A DNA stretch of 64,000 bases from Pomacea canaliculata. Taxonomy: Eukaryota; Mollusca; Gastropoda; Architaenioglossa; Ampullariidae. Location of the stretch: positions 4,929,872 through 4,993,871 of the forward strand of contig NC_037601.1 in the NCBI RefSeq assembly GCF_003073045.1. Direction: 5' to 3'. The position numbers and the translations under genes were made by a program. The notes under the pieces were generated by a model. That model searched no databases. It worked only from the letters and a program-made list of their open reading frames with translations, and was not told where the DNA came from. Below, piece after piece: positions 1-11,640 of the stretch (positions are counted from its first letter, which is position 1; each line of letters begins with the position of its first letter).

Positions 1-151
1 TAGAACTAGAGCTTGTTCTCTTTTTCCTCTTAGTCTCTTCTATATTTCCTTTTTTTATTACTTGTGTGAATAGTTGTTTCTCCTTCCGTCCTTTTTATTG
101 TGTCCTTGTCTCCTACATGTCTTAAGTGCTGAGAGAACGCTAAACACACGT

Positions 152-233
152 CGTTGTTGTTGTTGTTGTTGTTGTTGTTGATTGATTGATGATGATGATT
201 GATTGATTGATGATGATGATGATGATGATGATG
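152..233. repeat. (GTT)n / (GAT)n microsatellite
   Basis: A run of GTT triplets passes into mixed GATT and GAT repeats. It lies in what appears to be the last intron of CD225-like gene A. Sequence 1-318 otherwise shows only intron-like AT-rich DNA with no exon; parts resemble intron 3 of the downstream paralogues, so exon 3 of gene A probably lies left of the window. Confidence 0.9.
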
Positions 234-326
234 TGTTCATAGCTATTACAGTTTTATCGTGTTTATGAATCATGTTTGTGTTTACGTGTGCTGCGGACCA
301 CGGTGTCTTGTTACTATGCTGTAACC

Positions 327-2748
327 CAGGGGTGGGCAATTGTTTTGGCTCGGGGGCCACATTGTGTCGGCGGAAGTCAGCGGAGGGCCGCACCTTTTTA
401 AAACTGCTCAGTTTATTAAATATTGTCATTTCTTTTCCATTATAGAAACATTAAATAACAATAAACAATAAAGACAGTTCATATCAATTTATTAATCTTA
501 TTCTTTAATCAGTTTAATGGGACAAATGCACCCTGTCACAATTTTTCACAATCCATTTAAAGTCTGGATTGAGGTTGCTGGTACATATCCTCAGCTCTGC
601 CTCCAAGTTTGTGTCAGTCAGTGAGCCTCTGTATTTGTTCTTGTTAATTTTCATACACGAAAAGCTTTGCTCGCATATGTACGTGGACCCAAACAGTGAA
701 AACATCTTCATTGCAAATTTCCTCAGGTGAGAAATTTGTCAGCAGACAAAGATTTGTAAAAATCCACTAGTTTCGCAGAACTGAACGCTTCCTTCATGGT
801 GTGATCTGACTGCAAGTCGATCAGCTCCAACTGCAGCTCATCAGGTGCTGCACCCGGATCAGCAGTGAATGGATAAGCCAGAATATTAAATTCTCGCTCA
901 GTGTTACTTAAATCTTGAAATCGTCTTTCCATTTCTTCCTCCAAGCTCTTCAAATAGCCCTTAACTTTGGTTGCTATATTCCCGGCCACTTTCTGTTTCC
1001 TAGCAAAGGGAAATGGCAGAACTTGCCTTCACCTGCTTGCTGAGCAAAGGGTCTCAGTTTTAACTTAAAAGCCTTCACATGTGTCCACATTTCATGAGCA
1101 AACAAACCCTTTCCCTGAAACGTCACATTCAGATCATTTAATTTCTCGAACATATCAACAGCAAACATGAAGTCGAACCTTCACTCTTCACACACCGTTT
1201 TGGTTTTGAATTCACAAGAAATTTCCTTCATGTCAAGGAAAACAAAGATTTCCTCCCTCAATGCCCAGACTCTTTTTAGCACTTTGCCCAGACTCAACCA
1301 CCTAACATTGTTGTGGTAAAGAACGTCTTCATATTCTGTCTCCATATCCTCCAGCAGAGACTTAAACTGCCGGTGGTTGAGCGCTTTTAATTTAATAATA
1401 TTCACAACACTTATCACAGGTTCAATCACGTGCTTAATATCCAATGCTGATTTGCACAAACTTTCTTGATGCAAAATACAGTGGAATGATAAAATATCAC
1501 TGCCTGGATTTTCAGTTGTTAATTTGTCTTTCGAAAGTTTCACCATTCCTATGTTTTTGCCAGTGAATGATTTGGCTCCATGTGTGGTGATACTGGCCAT
1601 CCTATCCCATGACAATCCTCTTTCTTCCACACAGTCCACTGCACACTCAAACAAGTCCTGACCAGTTGTTGTATTTTTCATTGATTCCATGCTTAACAAT
1701 TCTTCTGTGATGGTAAAAGTATTGTCAGTTCCACGGATAAAGATGAGCAGTTGTGCGGTGTCTTCATTATCGGTGCTCTCATCTAATGCCAATGAATACC
1801 ACAGAAAATCACGGCTTGCAGTGTCCAGCTGTTGTGTGAGTTCATCGTTGATGACCTCTATGCGCCGCACGACAGTCCGCCTTGATAATGAAATGTTTTC
1901 AAATGTATTTCTGATTTCTGGACACACGACACTTGCGCAATCGACCATGCACTTTTTTATGAACTCCACGTCTGAAAAGAGCTTGTTGCATTTTGCAATA
2001 TTATATACTACCATGAAACTAGTCTCTATTGCACTATACTGGATGGTTGATTGTTTGGAAAATATAGTCTGTTGTTTCTTGAGCTTTGCAACATACTCCG
2101 CGGCTTTTCTTCTTGCATTCTTCTTCCGAAAATTTGCTGCCAAATTCGCGATGTTTCGTTTGATGGTGTCGCTTCAAATTAAACTCCTTGACAACAGCAA
2201 TCGTTTCGCAACACAGTAAGCACACTACCTTATCGTCCGTTTTACAAAAGAAATATTTGTGTGTCCATTCTTGATTAAACACTCGACATTCCGTATCAAC
2301 TTTACGTTTTTTTTTTAAGGATTCATGCAGGGCTTCTGCTAAGGCTAAATTCTTTAGAATTCTTTTCAGATTTTTAAGGGGTCCCTGTTCTTTGCCCAAA
2401 TTTGAAGGGGACCCCATTGACGAAAATGGAAGGGGTCCTCCGAACTTTTAATGCGTACTGTACGCAATTTTTTGCGTAAGCAGAAGCCCTGATTCATGCT
2501 TCCACTTATGTCGGCAACGTGTACTGATATGGGGATTTCCGCACTGAGTACGCATGCGCGTTGCCGGCTCTCATGGTAAAACGCATAAAAGTGGGATCAT
2601 AATTCGCGGCGGCACGAAACAAACCGAGTTTCGGTTGAAAACTGTCAAATTTTGTGAATATTAAAAAAAAATCTTATGTTTTGGCGGGCCGTATGAAATG
2701 GCGAGGCGGGCCGGATCCGGCCCGCGGGCCGTATTTTGCCCACCCCTG
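327..2748 (-). mobile_element. hAT DNA transposon (ZBED/GTF2IRD2-like), complete ends, dead transposase
   Basis: A 2422-bp element with 13-bp terminal inverted repeats, CAGGGGTGGGCAA and its complement, flanked by a perfect 8-bp duplication CTGTAACC (319-326 and 2749-2756). The transposase reads on the minus strand. A BED-type zinc finger (CLLCCETIAV...LKRHHQTKH) lies around 2140-2230, the catalytic core at 1181-2143 with LALDESTD (first Asp) and VRWLSLGKVLKR, and the hATC dimerisation region at 514-711 with TYICEQSFSCMK. The second catalytic Asp, normally in a TTDGAP-like motif, reads TTHGAK. The reading frame changes between the zinc finger and core, and again between the core and each C-terminal piece, so it is inactive. 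The family resembles the transposases that gave rise to vertebrate GTF2IRD2 and ZBED5. It sits in the last intron of CD225-like gene A, opposite to that gene. Confidence 0.93.
2328..2491. mobile_element. Short hAT-type element (MITE), nested copy 1
   Basis: A 164-bp element with ends CAGGGCTTCTGCT and AGCAGAAGCCCTG, inserted near the 5' end of the transposase gene in the 327-2748 element. The flanks share ATTCATG on both sides (7-8 bp duplication). Two relatives occur at 4270-4382 and 14035-14181. It carries an open reading frame that runs into the host transposase and supplies about 30 new N-terminal residues starting MGSPSNLGKEQ. The replaced start probably lay just outside it, where the old frame would have begun with Met and a Lys/Arg-rich KKKRKVDTECR segment. 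Confidence 0.88.
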
Positions 2749-2847
2749 CTGTAACCTATAATGTGTTGTTAATCGCGATGCTTCTTGTTAACCTTTGTCT
2801 TGTTGACGTCTGCCATTGACCCCGTGCGTGTTCACATCTGTTCACAG

Positions 2848-2985
2848 GCTCGCCTGGACGTCCTGGGAAAGAAGTACGAGCAGGCCAGCCATTCTGTCAA
2901 GATCGCCTGGCTTTTCTTCGCCCTCGCCATCTCCTTTTGGCTCCTCCCCGGCATAGTAATTGGCATAGTAATCGCAACAATTTAG
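2848..2985 (+). CDS. CD225/IFITM-like protein, last exon (gene A, partial)
   Basis: This is the final coding exon of a small membrane protein gene whose upstream exons lie left of the window. It opens after a strong acceptor (GTTCACATCTGTTCACAG) in phase 0 and encodes 45 residues: ARLDVLGKKYEQASHSVKIA, then a hydrophobic helix WLFFALAISFWLLPG, and a short tail ending in a stop. Three downstream paralogues (B, C, D) have the same exon in the same phase, with the conserved A-R-L-x-V-L and S-H/R-H-S residues that follow the first membrane segment. The pattern matches the second half of the CD225 (dispanin/IFITM) domain, in which an amphipathic loop leads into a C-terminal membrane helix. The hAT element at 327-2748 interrupts the preceding intron but leaves the acceptor intact. 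Function of this copy is unknown. Confidence 0.72.
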   Translation, partial: ARLDVLGKKYEQASHSVKIAWLFFALAISFWLLPGIVIGIVIATI

Positions 2986-3830
2986 GATTAATAGCACAGC
3001 CAGCTCTTCATTCTCATCATTTCATGATCCACAGGCAACTGGCATGTCCGCATTTGGCAATGTGTGAACACTCACTAAACTATCACGAGGAAGAAAAGTC
3101 ATCAATCTTTTCTAAATTGACATAAACAGATTACAAGCACTCAATGAGTTCACGGACATGTACAGAGCATCAATAGAAATAACTCTAGGCACACGAACAG
3201 AAGATAACTACTAAACAGAATATATTTTCTTAATGACTTTACGTAAACGAACAGAATATAGATACTAAACAGAAATAATGACTATATTGGAGCCAATCCT
3301 TCTCTTTGTATCTTCTTCCGTAGTCTTACAGTGTAGAATATTTTATCTGTTTGATTGACAGAGCGATGTAACAAAGTAACACTATTATGTTTATCTCATA
3401 ACATTTGTAAAATAAAGTAATCACCGTGTGTAATGAAAGATATTTTTTTCAAGAGAGGTCGTTTTGAAAGCTTTAATCGGGTGGGTGTTCGGTAGTGTCG
3501 CCGTTGCCAGAAGCCCCGCCCTCAACATCTGTAGCTGATGTAGAAGTAGAGAAGTAGAGGTGAGCAGTGTGCACACTATTGACTGTCATGAAGCATATCC
3601 CAGTCAGGTGTGAAGGAATAACAAATACTCCCATTATACGACTAATAATAATATTAATGTCTACTTGTGTAGTGTCAACAGTGTTGTAGACTTTGACTTA
3701 TGGTCTTGTCTTATTCATCCGCTTTTATCTTCTCTCTCTTTACTCTCTGTTCTATGTAACATAGCCCTGTGGATCGCAATAAATCGGGTGGCGACCGTTT
3801 ATGTCGGGTATTTTGTTACCCAATTACATT
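2986..3830 (+). other. 3' untranslated region and flank of gene A
   Basis: About 430 bp after the stop there is an AATAAA signal (3411-3416). The stretch up to it is shared by the other CD225-like genes: the run CAGAAATAATGACTA and the text around the poly(A) signal recur 3' of C (to 24304) and, more weakly, D (to 30863). From about 3385 to 3830 the sequence also matches 18282-18780 closely, so this flank was copied along with the genes. No coding exon is seen. Confidence 0.7.
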
Positions 3831-4100
3831 AAATTAGGCTAACTCTAAGGGGTCCCTTTACAAAGTTGAAAAAAAAACCACCAAGAAATCAACTACTTTG
3901 TTCAACTGCCTTTCAGGCACACAAAGGACAAAGCACTGTAATGTCTAGTCAGAAACGGCGAGATGTCTGTGCCACGAAGAGTGCGCAAGCATCTGTGATG
4001 AGCTTATGCTCACTGTACTTAGGGTGCTTACTTTCTTTCCGTTTCTGAGATGATGATTTTAACCTCGCTGTCAACATCTTGGAAATAGAAGAAAAAAAAA
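3831..4100. other. Non-coding stretch
   Basis: Nothing recognisable beyond a short open frame at 3866-4048 without family resemblance. Confidence 0.5.
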
Positions 4101-4247
4101 CTCAGTGCAAGGGAAGTAACTCTCACCTTGTAGCAGACGACAATAGACTGGGCTACGATGTCAGACACTATATTTAACTCAGTGCAAGGGAAGTAACTCT
4201 CACCTTGTAGCAGACGACAATAGACTGGGCTACGATGTCAGACACTA
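4101..4247. repeat. Two-copy direct tandem repeat, 77-bp period
   Basis: A 70-bp sequence beginning CTCAGTGCAAGGGAAGTAAC appears twice, nearly identically, separated by 7 bp. This looks like a recent local duplication. Confidence 0.92.
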
Positions 4248-4269
4248 CACTTACCCAATTTTGTATCTG

Positions 4270-4382
4270 TTCTTCGCCCAAATTTGAAGGGGTCCCCTGG
4301 GACACCATTGATGAAAATTGAAGGGGTCCTCCGAACTTTTAATGCGTACTGTACGCAATTTTTGGCGTAAGCAGAAGCCCTG
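4270..4382. mobile_element. Short hAT-type element (MITE), copy 2, truncated
   Basis: It matches the right two thirds of the element at 2328-2491 in the same orientation and ends in GCAGAAGCCCTG. The left terminus is missing, so the copy is broken. Confidence 0.85.
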
Positions 4383-6139
4383 TGTTAATTAATAAGCAAT
4401 TTAGTGTGAGAGCACGCGGTAAATGATTTGGTAGAGGTATCGAGAGTGTGATAGGCAGAAGGACGGAATCACAACCTCTGATCTGCTCCTACCCAGAGCT
4501 CACGACAATCAATACTAAAACGTGAGTGGAAGATTCCTGTAATAAAAAACCGTCGTGACCTAACGACCTTTTAAAATACACGTAATGCCTAATTCAGCAA
4601 ATTCAAGGAAGGGGAAGTAAGCAATCAAAAGATGTTGTCATGGCGGTTATCTACCTTGAGTCACAGCCGGGTCATCAGCCCGTGCCAGACGCTGCTGTCT
4701 TGGATGGAATCAAACAATCAACAGGTTCTGTCATGGAACGTTGAACTGACAGAAACTATATCCACCGATGTGTTGGCTAAACAACTGAGCATCTCCACAT
4801 GTCCCAGTATTTTATCCACGGGTATACCTCGAGCTAAAGCAACCTCTGGGGTAGTTATCGGGCCGTTAGTCTAAGCTGCCTTCTGATAAGTTGTAAAACA
4901 GAGATTAGGGACACAAAGCATTTTTATATATTCCAGTGTGTCTGATAATGACGATGTCGTTGTTGTTATTATTATTTGCTCCAACAAAATTCAAAGGTCA
5001 TTTCATCTGGAATTGTATTATACATTCAGTCTTAGCTACGGCAAATGTTATTTTTTCACAGATGAAATGTTGCAATATTCTGATGTTGAACTCATTTGTA
5101 ATAAAGATCAAGATAAGAGACTATGAAAAAAAATGTACAAATGAATTGTAAGCCACACCTTTTCCACAAAAATGGATACGATATCATCAGCTTCTCTTTA
5201 CAGATTGTGTGTATCAGTGTGTGTTTGTGTGTGTTTGTGTGTGTGTGTGTTGGGGGGGGGGGACTTTTTTTTGTGGCTTCTCATAAAGTAAACTCAAACC
5301 GCTGAACAATACTATTGCTTTTTCTCCTTTTTATCTATTACAGCGGATTTGAAAAGAAGTGAGAATGAATTTATATTAGAGATTTACTGCTACTCCTGCT
5401 AATTCTTTCCTTGAGAATGATGAAGAAAGAGAGAAGATTACTGTAGATGAAAAGAATTCCTTGCCATTGTGTGTATCGTGATATTAGCATGCTCAATGTG
5501 CATTCACCAATTAACGATCTCAAAATACAAATAAAATTTGAAAGGAAGATTTTAGAAAAAAAACTAAACTAAATCAATACCAAGCAACAAAATTAAAACA
5601 AGATAAGACAGTAAATACGAACAAAGTACTAAAAATCCAATCAGAAATAAGAAAATGAAATTGCTATAAGTAACAGCTTTACAAGAAATATTTACGAAAG
5701 AGAGCTGTTTAATAAATAGGATTTAATGATTTAAGAGATGTAAATCTTGAAGATGTCACTGAATGAAATCCACGACTGCCAGTGACAAAAAATGGGAAGC
5801 CGATGTACAACAACAACGTACACACGTTAACGACCTGTGAAGTCCGTAAACAGGTGTTACTAGAAAAAATCTCAGGAAAGATGGAAACAAAAGGACTGGG
5901 TTAAAAATTACGATTGACTTTCCATTCACTGACTTCAATGGGTAAGTTAAGTACGTCATCTACACCTGTGTAACAGACAAGCATGATGCATAAAATTGTT
6001 GATCATAACGCTTTTCCCAATAAAAGAGGAACATAGTGAGAATTCAAATATGAGCTGCTAGGGAAAGCAATGGTGAGAAACGATGGAATTTTCGTATTAA
6101 TTTCTTTTCTCTGTTAAGGTAGGCTACCTCTGCCTGCAT
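4383..6139. other. Non-coding stretch
   Basis: AT-rich DNA with short chance frames only. A TG-rich run followed by a G homopolymer lies at about 5213-5262. I see no exon or mobile element with confidence. Confidence 0.55.
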
Positions 6140-7260
6140 TTAATAAGAAGTCGCCTGAATAAAAGTAATATAGGGGATGGCTAGTGGAGAATAACTGGCA
6201 AGCCCCATCTCATTCAGCCGGAAGTACGTATCAACGGCATCAGGACTCGTTCTCGAGCGGGAAAGTCCGTAAACAGTGCCACTCCACCAGAAACTGCGGG
6301 ACGGACGACAATATCGCCGGTCAAGAAGATCACGAGTGGACATTCCCACTCATAGCCCTCAATGTCCATCTTAAGCACGGTCAGCTGCTCCTAAACAAAC
6401 AAGCAGCAACAACAACCAATAACACAGTGCTTCCTCACTGTTTGCAGTGGAGTAACGTACGACAGCGTTTATGTAGAACTTAATTGTAAGTTTTGAAATT
6501 AACAAAAATCATAAAGTCAGAAACACAACTGAGACTTTAGATTAAGAAACAGTACTGTAACATTCTTTTGAGTATTTTTTAAATGGTCCATTTACTATTT
6601 GATCATAAATTTTACTTTACTTGTTACTAAAAATTTGAATTTTAAATTGTCTGCCTTAAAAAATTGAGTTAAAACGCAAATGCCCGTGTGTTGCTGACAT
6701 CAGTTGTAAGTGTTATAGATGGCGTCTGAGACACATCGTATCTTGTATTGCCTTACACATCAATATCGCACCAACACTCTTCTTCAAGTGACGTTATGTC
6801 TAACCTTTCTGTGACCCAGGAGGTCAAGGATTGTCTGCAGACGTCTCATCGGCCACCGTTGACCGCCGGGCGGTCAATACAATCGACTCTGGGTACAAAA
6901 CGTCGTTCGTCCTTATCGCTGATGCAATGTTCGATTCTCTTGAAAGAAAACACACGGTCCCCACGCTTGTGATCATCAGTGTCCAGGCATGCTGCAACAT
7001 GATGTCACAAAACTCTGACAATGCTCTCCGTGTTACCCACTGCATGTATGATGAAAGAAAGTCTGAGACTCTACAAAGTTGCTACTGTTTTGTTGGCATT
7101 TTCCTAAAATATATTATAAATTGTAATATATGAAAATAATAGAAATTATATATATAATAACTCATTTCTCAAATAATTTTTTTTGTGATTGTGATTTACC
7201 TGGGATCAAAGGAGTAGACGGCTGCATCCTATGGCTGCCATCGCATAGACATTCAAAGCG
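6140..7260 (-). pseudogene. METTL24-like (FkbM-type) methyltransferase, decayed
   Basis: Three exon remnants lie in order on the minus strand. The first, ending at 7200 with donor GTAAAT, shows AMAAIGC in one frame and AVYSFDP in another, the usual 'GCxVYSFDP' segment. The second (6991-6805, with acceptor and donor) reads DTDDHKRGDRVFSFKRIE and DKDERRFVPRVD, then needs a one-base shift to reach RLQTILDLLGHRK. The third (from 6390) starts EQLTVLKMDIEGYEWE, then PQFLVEWHC and DAVDTYFRLNEMGLASYS in other frames. These are the landmarks of METTL24-like proteins, which are large families in molluscs. Several frame breaks show that it cannot encode a working protein. Intact members are predicted secreted or Golgi methyltransferases of unknown substrate. 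Family assignment is by remembered motif order. Confidence 0.72.
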
Positions 7261-10200
7261 AAAGTCCATAGTTAATACTGCAAATAAAAGTGTCAGAGAC
7301 AGAGGGTGTTTTTTCCCATTTTGTGTGTGTATAGAATACTATACTATAGATATACGCGCAAAGAAACACACAAAACACACACACACACTTTAGACTGCGA
7401 GCGTGCGTGTGAGTTGGTTTCCATGTGTGTTTGTGTGTATGTGAGAGAGAGACTGGGATCGTGGGTGCGCACTTGAATAAGAACTGTCAAAGAAAAACAG
7501 AGGCGTTGGAAGCAGAATTGATAAGATTATTATGAGCTTAGAGCTAGTGATTACATTCTTTGCATAATACGTTAACTATTTTTAAACTATTCTATAACCC
7601 TGTAAACCACAAGTGTAATATCCCCTGAAAAGAAAACTAACAGTTTTTAAATCTTGAATACAGACTAATATATTCAATTCATCTAATAGCAATGATAAAA
7701 ATAAGTTGTTGGTCTGAAATAGGATTTTGTGGGTCTTGCCTTAAATGCCTGATAAAAATAAACGTCTTCTTACAGAAAATAAAATTGGAAGAGATTTTGT
7801 AATGTATACGCATTTATCCAAAAAATTATGTTAACATTACCTTGAACGAGTATAAATGAAACAAAATGACTTCAAAAATTATATAGATGGAAAAAGAAAT
7901 ACTTTGGCGGACATAGTTGTGGAGACTTTCTACATAATGTGAGAACTGGTGAAAAGCTTTTCTGATAAGTCAATAATTTCACGAAAATGGAAGGAAAACC
8001 ATGTTTATTTTCTTCAGAGACTTACCCAAATGAGTACACTAAACAGTTGTTCTGCACAATTATCATCAAAGCAACAGGCCAGTTTTTCCCATTGCTCTTT
8101 TGTTTTTTGCAGTTACCTTATTCTTCCCCAGTCACTGAAACAACATTTTTCATCTTATGTAATTTTGTAAGACTAGTTTAGCTATCACAATCATTAAAGG
8201 TCACCAAAAAATCAAATTTCATGTGTAATGAGAGACAGGTAATACTTGTTGACTGATTATTCCTGAACCCGCTTTATTCATAACTCCTTGTGACGACTAA
8301 CCTGTCTAAACTAAACTAAAGCATGTCTAGAAATGTTGTTTTCTGTATGCCCAAATCGATGATGTTGACACTTATTTACTATTTGTAATTCTCCCTGCGA
8401 GTCGTTGCTGACCACTGTGTCATTTGTGTCTACTTTGTCTCGTGAATATTGTATTGTATGATACCTTTCCAATATCACAGGCATGCCCCCACATGGCACC
8501 CTCGTGAGGACGCGTTTGACGGTCTCACTCTAGAACAGAAATAAATGTTTCGACAGAACGACGGGGCATCTTTGATGATTCATCTAACTATGACAAACCA
8601 CCTGTATTTTTGTCATCTACGTCTTGTAATGTTGATTATCGTCTGTTCTGTCTGTCTGTCTGTCTGTTCTGTCTGTCTGTCTGTCTAGTCTGTCTTCAGG
8701 TCTTTTAAGATTTTTGTATGTTTGCCTGTATGACTGTCTTTCTTTCTGTCTGTGGCTAGGACTCTGAATATTATGTATATTTTCTTATCTCATTAGTCTC
8801 ACTTATTGAAATCATTGAGGCTCTGGCTTTGTTCCTCACTTCATCGGTACATTCAAGATTCTTAATAAAAATATTATTACTCGTATGGATTACAACTTTC
8901 TTACTATTGTGTTACTGTAATACTGACCTCTCCATGTAGAGCAAATGTTACACTGTTTTTTTCAAAAGTAGAAAAGTCTGGCGTGTCATCGAGGGAGACG
9001 TTATGAACAACGTAATAAACAACAGACTCTAGTCCAAGATTATTATAAAACACAATGCTCAGCCATGTAAACTTCTTGAAAAATATTCATCGCCATTACT
9101 GCAAAGAAAAGCAAACAAAATTTCAGACTATTTTCTTACTTTTAGAATAGAACTACAAATCAAGAAAACTGTTGTGGTGAGATATAAGTGAGGTTTCTGA
9201 AAATAGTTAAATTATTAGTTTGCTTATTAAATTGTTTTTAAATTTAAACCTTACAGAATGTTTATAGGCTATGCGCATGACATAATTTTATCAAACTTAT
9301 ATTCGATAAAAAAAAAACAGGCAAACGAATACACTGTTTGTGCTAGAGAATATTTCTTGTATCCGTCCCTGCTCAAACTAGTATTCCCTCATGAAAAAAG
9401 ACAATTTAAACCAGGTAAAACAAATTCATTATTGATTGTACTTCAGACTAAACCTGTAAAATATTACACAAGTGACTCTAGTGAATGTCAGGCAGAAAAT
9501 TGCGTCCACAGACATGTTTAAATTTTGTCAAAGTCAGCAGGCAATGCAGGGGGTTACTGAAGAGGCCAAGTCGACAGTAACAAACAACACTTTTGTTTCT
9601 TAAAGCGCTTATTTGCTATTTTCTGTTGGTATTGTGGTATGTTGTAGTGGTGATGATGATGGATGATGGGATGATGGATGATGATGGATTGATGATTCCT
9701 AAAATCAATGACCATCTGACTCAACATATATCTATATCTCACACCTCCACTATAGTCACAATGTTTTTAACAGTACTGACAGCTTGGTCGAGGCAAGAAA
9801 TATACTAGTTCGCAGTTAGTTCCAGATACTAAACAACCTACACGAATCACGCATTGTCCAAGCTGTCAGCATCCCACGCATGCTAGGAAAGAACCACTCC
9901 TTGAGGTCGGTAGACACACTAGGTCCTCAACCGCCATACTGCTACAGTACTCGAGACCACGTGCCGCCCCGGATTCTTTCACATCAGTACCCGAAAGGTC
10001 GCACCCACTGAGTTTCCCACGAAGTTCGCCACAGATGGAGGGATGAGGTGTATGGCCTCGTAGTTTTGGACTAACCTGTTGCCGTGTTAGATGATTGGAT
10101 TCTGTGGGGACTGAATTAACACTTCTCTACGACATTCCGGCATCATGTGAAGAGGACAATGTACTCCCCAACTACGACCTGTAACTTGCATGTTACTCAT

Positions 10201-11113
10201 TGCCATATGTATCTTTTATCTAACAGTCTATTCATTCTCTCTCAAAACATCATATTCCTCACGCAGAGAGTGACAACCATTTTCCCTCCCAGAGCCTCTT
10301 TGATATTATCAATCACATCATGCACGGCAGTCCAAAAACTACTACAAAGGTAAAAAGGTAGAAACATTCAATACCTTTTTGAAGCTGAAGGTTGTGTGGC
10401 TTCCGGATGGAGCAACCAGCTGCCAACACGTAGGGACGAAGTCTGACGAAAGTGAAAGAACTTCGCCAGCCCCACGGGTCGTTACTGCAGGATGACTGAG
10501 TCGCTCCTGGCAAGTAACCTTCCTTCCTGCTCCTCTACAAGTTATCAGTTCGCTTATCGTATAACAATTTACTGAATTACATCGAATCTGGAGCTATAAA
10601 CAAGCCCTCCTTTTTGAAGAACTTGTAAAAACATGGATTCTGATCACTAAGTTGTTACTACACTTCTGCAAATGTGAACTTGTAGTAAAGATAATAATAA
10701 TGATGATGATGCCATGATGATTTTGATTTATAAGAAGCCACTGACCACTGAACAAAGGTGTGTGCATGACGTCAAATTAATGGATACGCGAATGCGTACT
10801 GTGTATGACTCAACAGACGATTATGACGTCAAAAGTGCAGGCGAACCACAAAACAATGAATGCAATGAATAATAATAGAAATGAAAACAAAATGAATAAT
10901 GATACCAAACAATGAGCAAATCTTGAAAGAGAAGCAAAACGCGACATGTCTGTGTGGCACCAAGAGCAGAAGTCATTTCGAGTAACAAAAACAATAACAT
11001 TCTGATTCTGATTCAGATGGAGGAGAGCGTTTAAGAAAGTGAAATAAAATGGAATCTTTGCTCATTCAGTAAAAATTTGCTGCGAGACAGCTAGCCCATT
11101 TTGTCATCTTTCA
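7261..11113. other. Gene-free stretch with simple repeats
   Basis: No exon could be supported on either strand. Simple repeats include a CA run near 7370-7390, a (CTGT)n block at 8645-8695 and a GAT-rich block at 9648-9692. Short frames here lack family resemblance. Confidence 0.5.
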
Positions 11114-11281
11114 AAATCTTAAATAACACTATGGATTGTAATACCTCTAATGACATTAAAAAAGGAGAAGAAGAAAAGAAGAAGAATCATCTTGGTAAAT
11201 CTTAAATAACACTATGGACTGTAATACCTCTAATGACATTAAAAAAGGAGAAGAAGAAAAGAAGAAGAATCATCTCGGTAA
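11114..11281. repeat. Two-copy direct tandem repeat, 83-bp period
   Basis: Two adjacent copies of an A/G-rich unit containing GGAGAAGAAGAAAAGAAGAA differ at about two positions. The block lies directly downstream of the stop codon of the minus-strand exons at 11296-11640, so it may be in that gene's 3' untranslated region. Confidence 0.92.
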
Positions 11282-11295
11282 CACCTTATAAAGTC

Positions 11296-11640
11296 TCACT
11301 CTTCCATCAGGCTGCTCAGTTTTTCTTTAAGATTTGTGATCGCCATCTTTAATTCAGCTTTTGTAGGAGAATCTGGCACAGTTATAGAGCATGCAGGCTC
11401 AACTGCAATATCTGCTCGTTCTTCTGCAAACAGATGTATAAAAAAGATGCTTATAATGTACTGGACAATATCACCTATCATCTTATAAATATTTTCTTAA
11501 TGAATGAAAACTAGCAAGAAGATATATATGATTTAAAAACAATTACCATGCAAGACTACAGCTTTCTGTGAAATCCTGGGCTGCTTTGCAGAGGTAGGTT
11601 TGGACATTCTGTCCATTGGTCGCTTTCTTGAAGAAGTTAC
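11296..11640 (-). CDS. Unrecognised gene, last two exons
   Basis: Two exons with matching phases are visible. The upstream one (11640-11547, after acceptor TTTGTAG, donor GTAATT) encodes VTSSRKRPMDRMSKPTSAKQ and ends in phase 1. The next (11423-11296, after acceptor TTTGCAG) begins EERADIAVEPACSITVPDSP and ends with a charged, coiled-coil-like AELKMAITNLKEKLSSLMEE before TGA. The first segment is basic and nuclear-signal-like, the second suits a short leucine-zipper tail. This layout is common in zinc-finger/THAP-type nuclear proteins, but no diagnostic domain is present and I do not assign a family. Upstream exons should lie above 11640, though the next several kb on this strand are duplicated CD225-cluster DNA, so the gene may be truncated. 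Confidence 0.42.

Noticed and set aside
1689-2219. 176-residue plus-strand open frame
   Set aside because: It is the antisense shadow of the hAT transposase; the minus-strand frame has clear family motifs.
5756-5959. Second METTL24-like exon on the minus strand
   Set aside because: Only CTGTTTACGGACTTC resembles the third exon of the dead gene; the rest does not.
8311-8499. Minus-strand frame with Cys/His residues as a small gene
   Set aside because: No domain pattern or conserved context.
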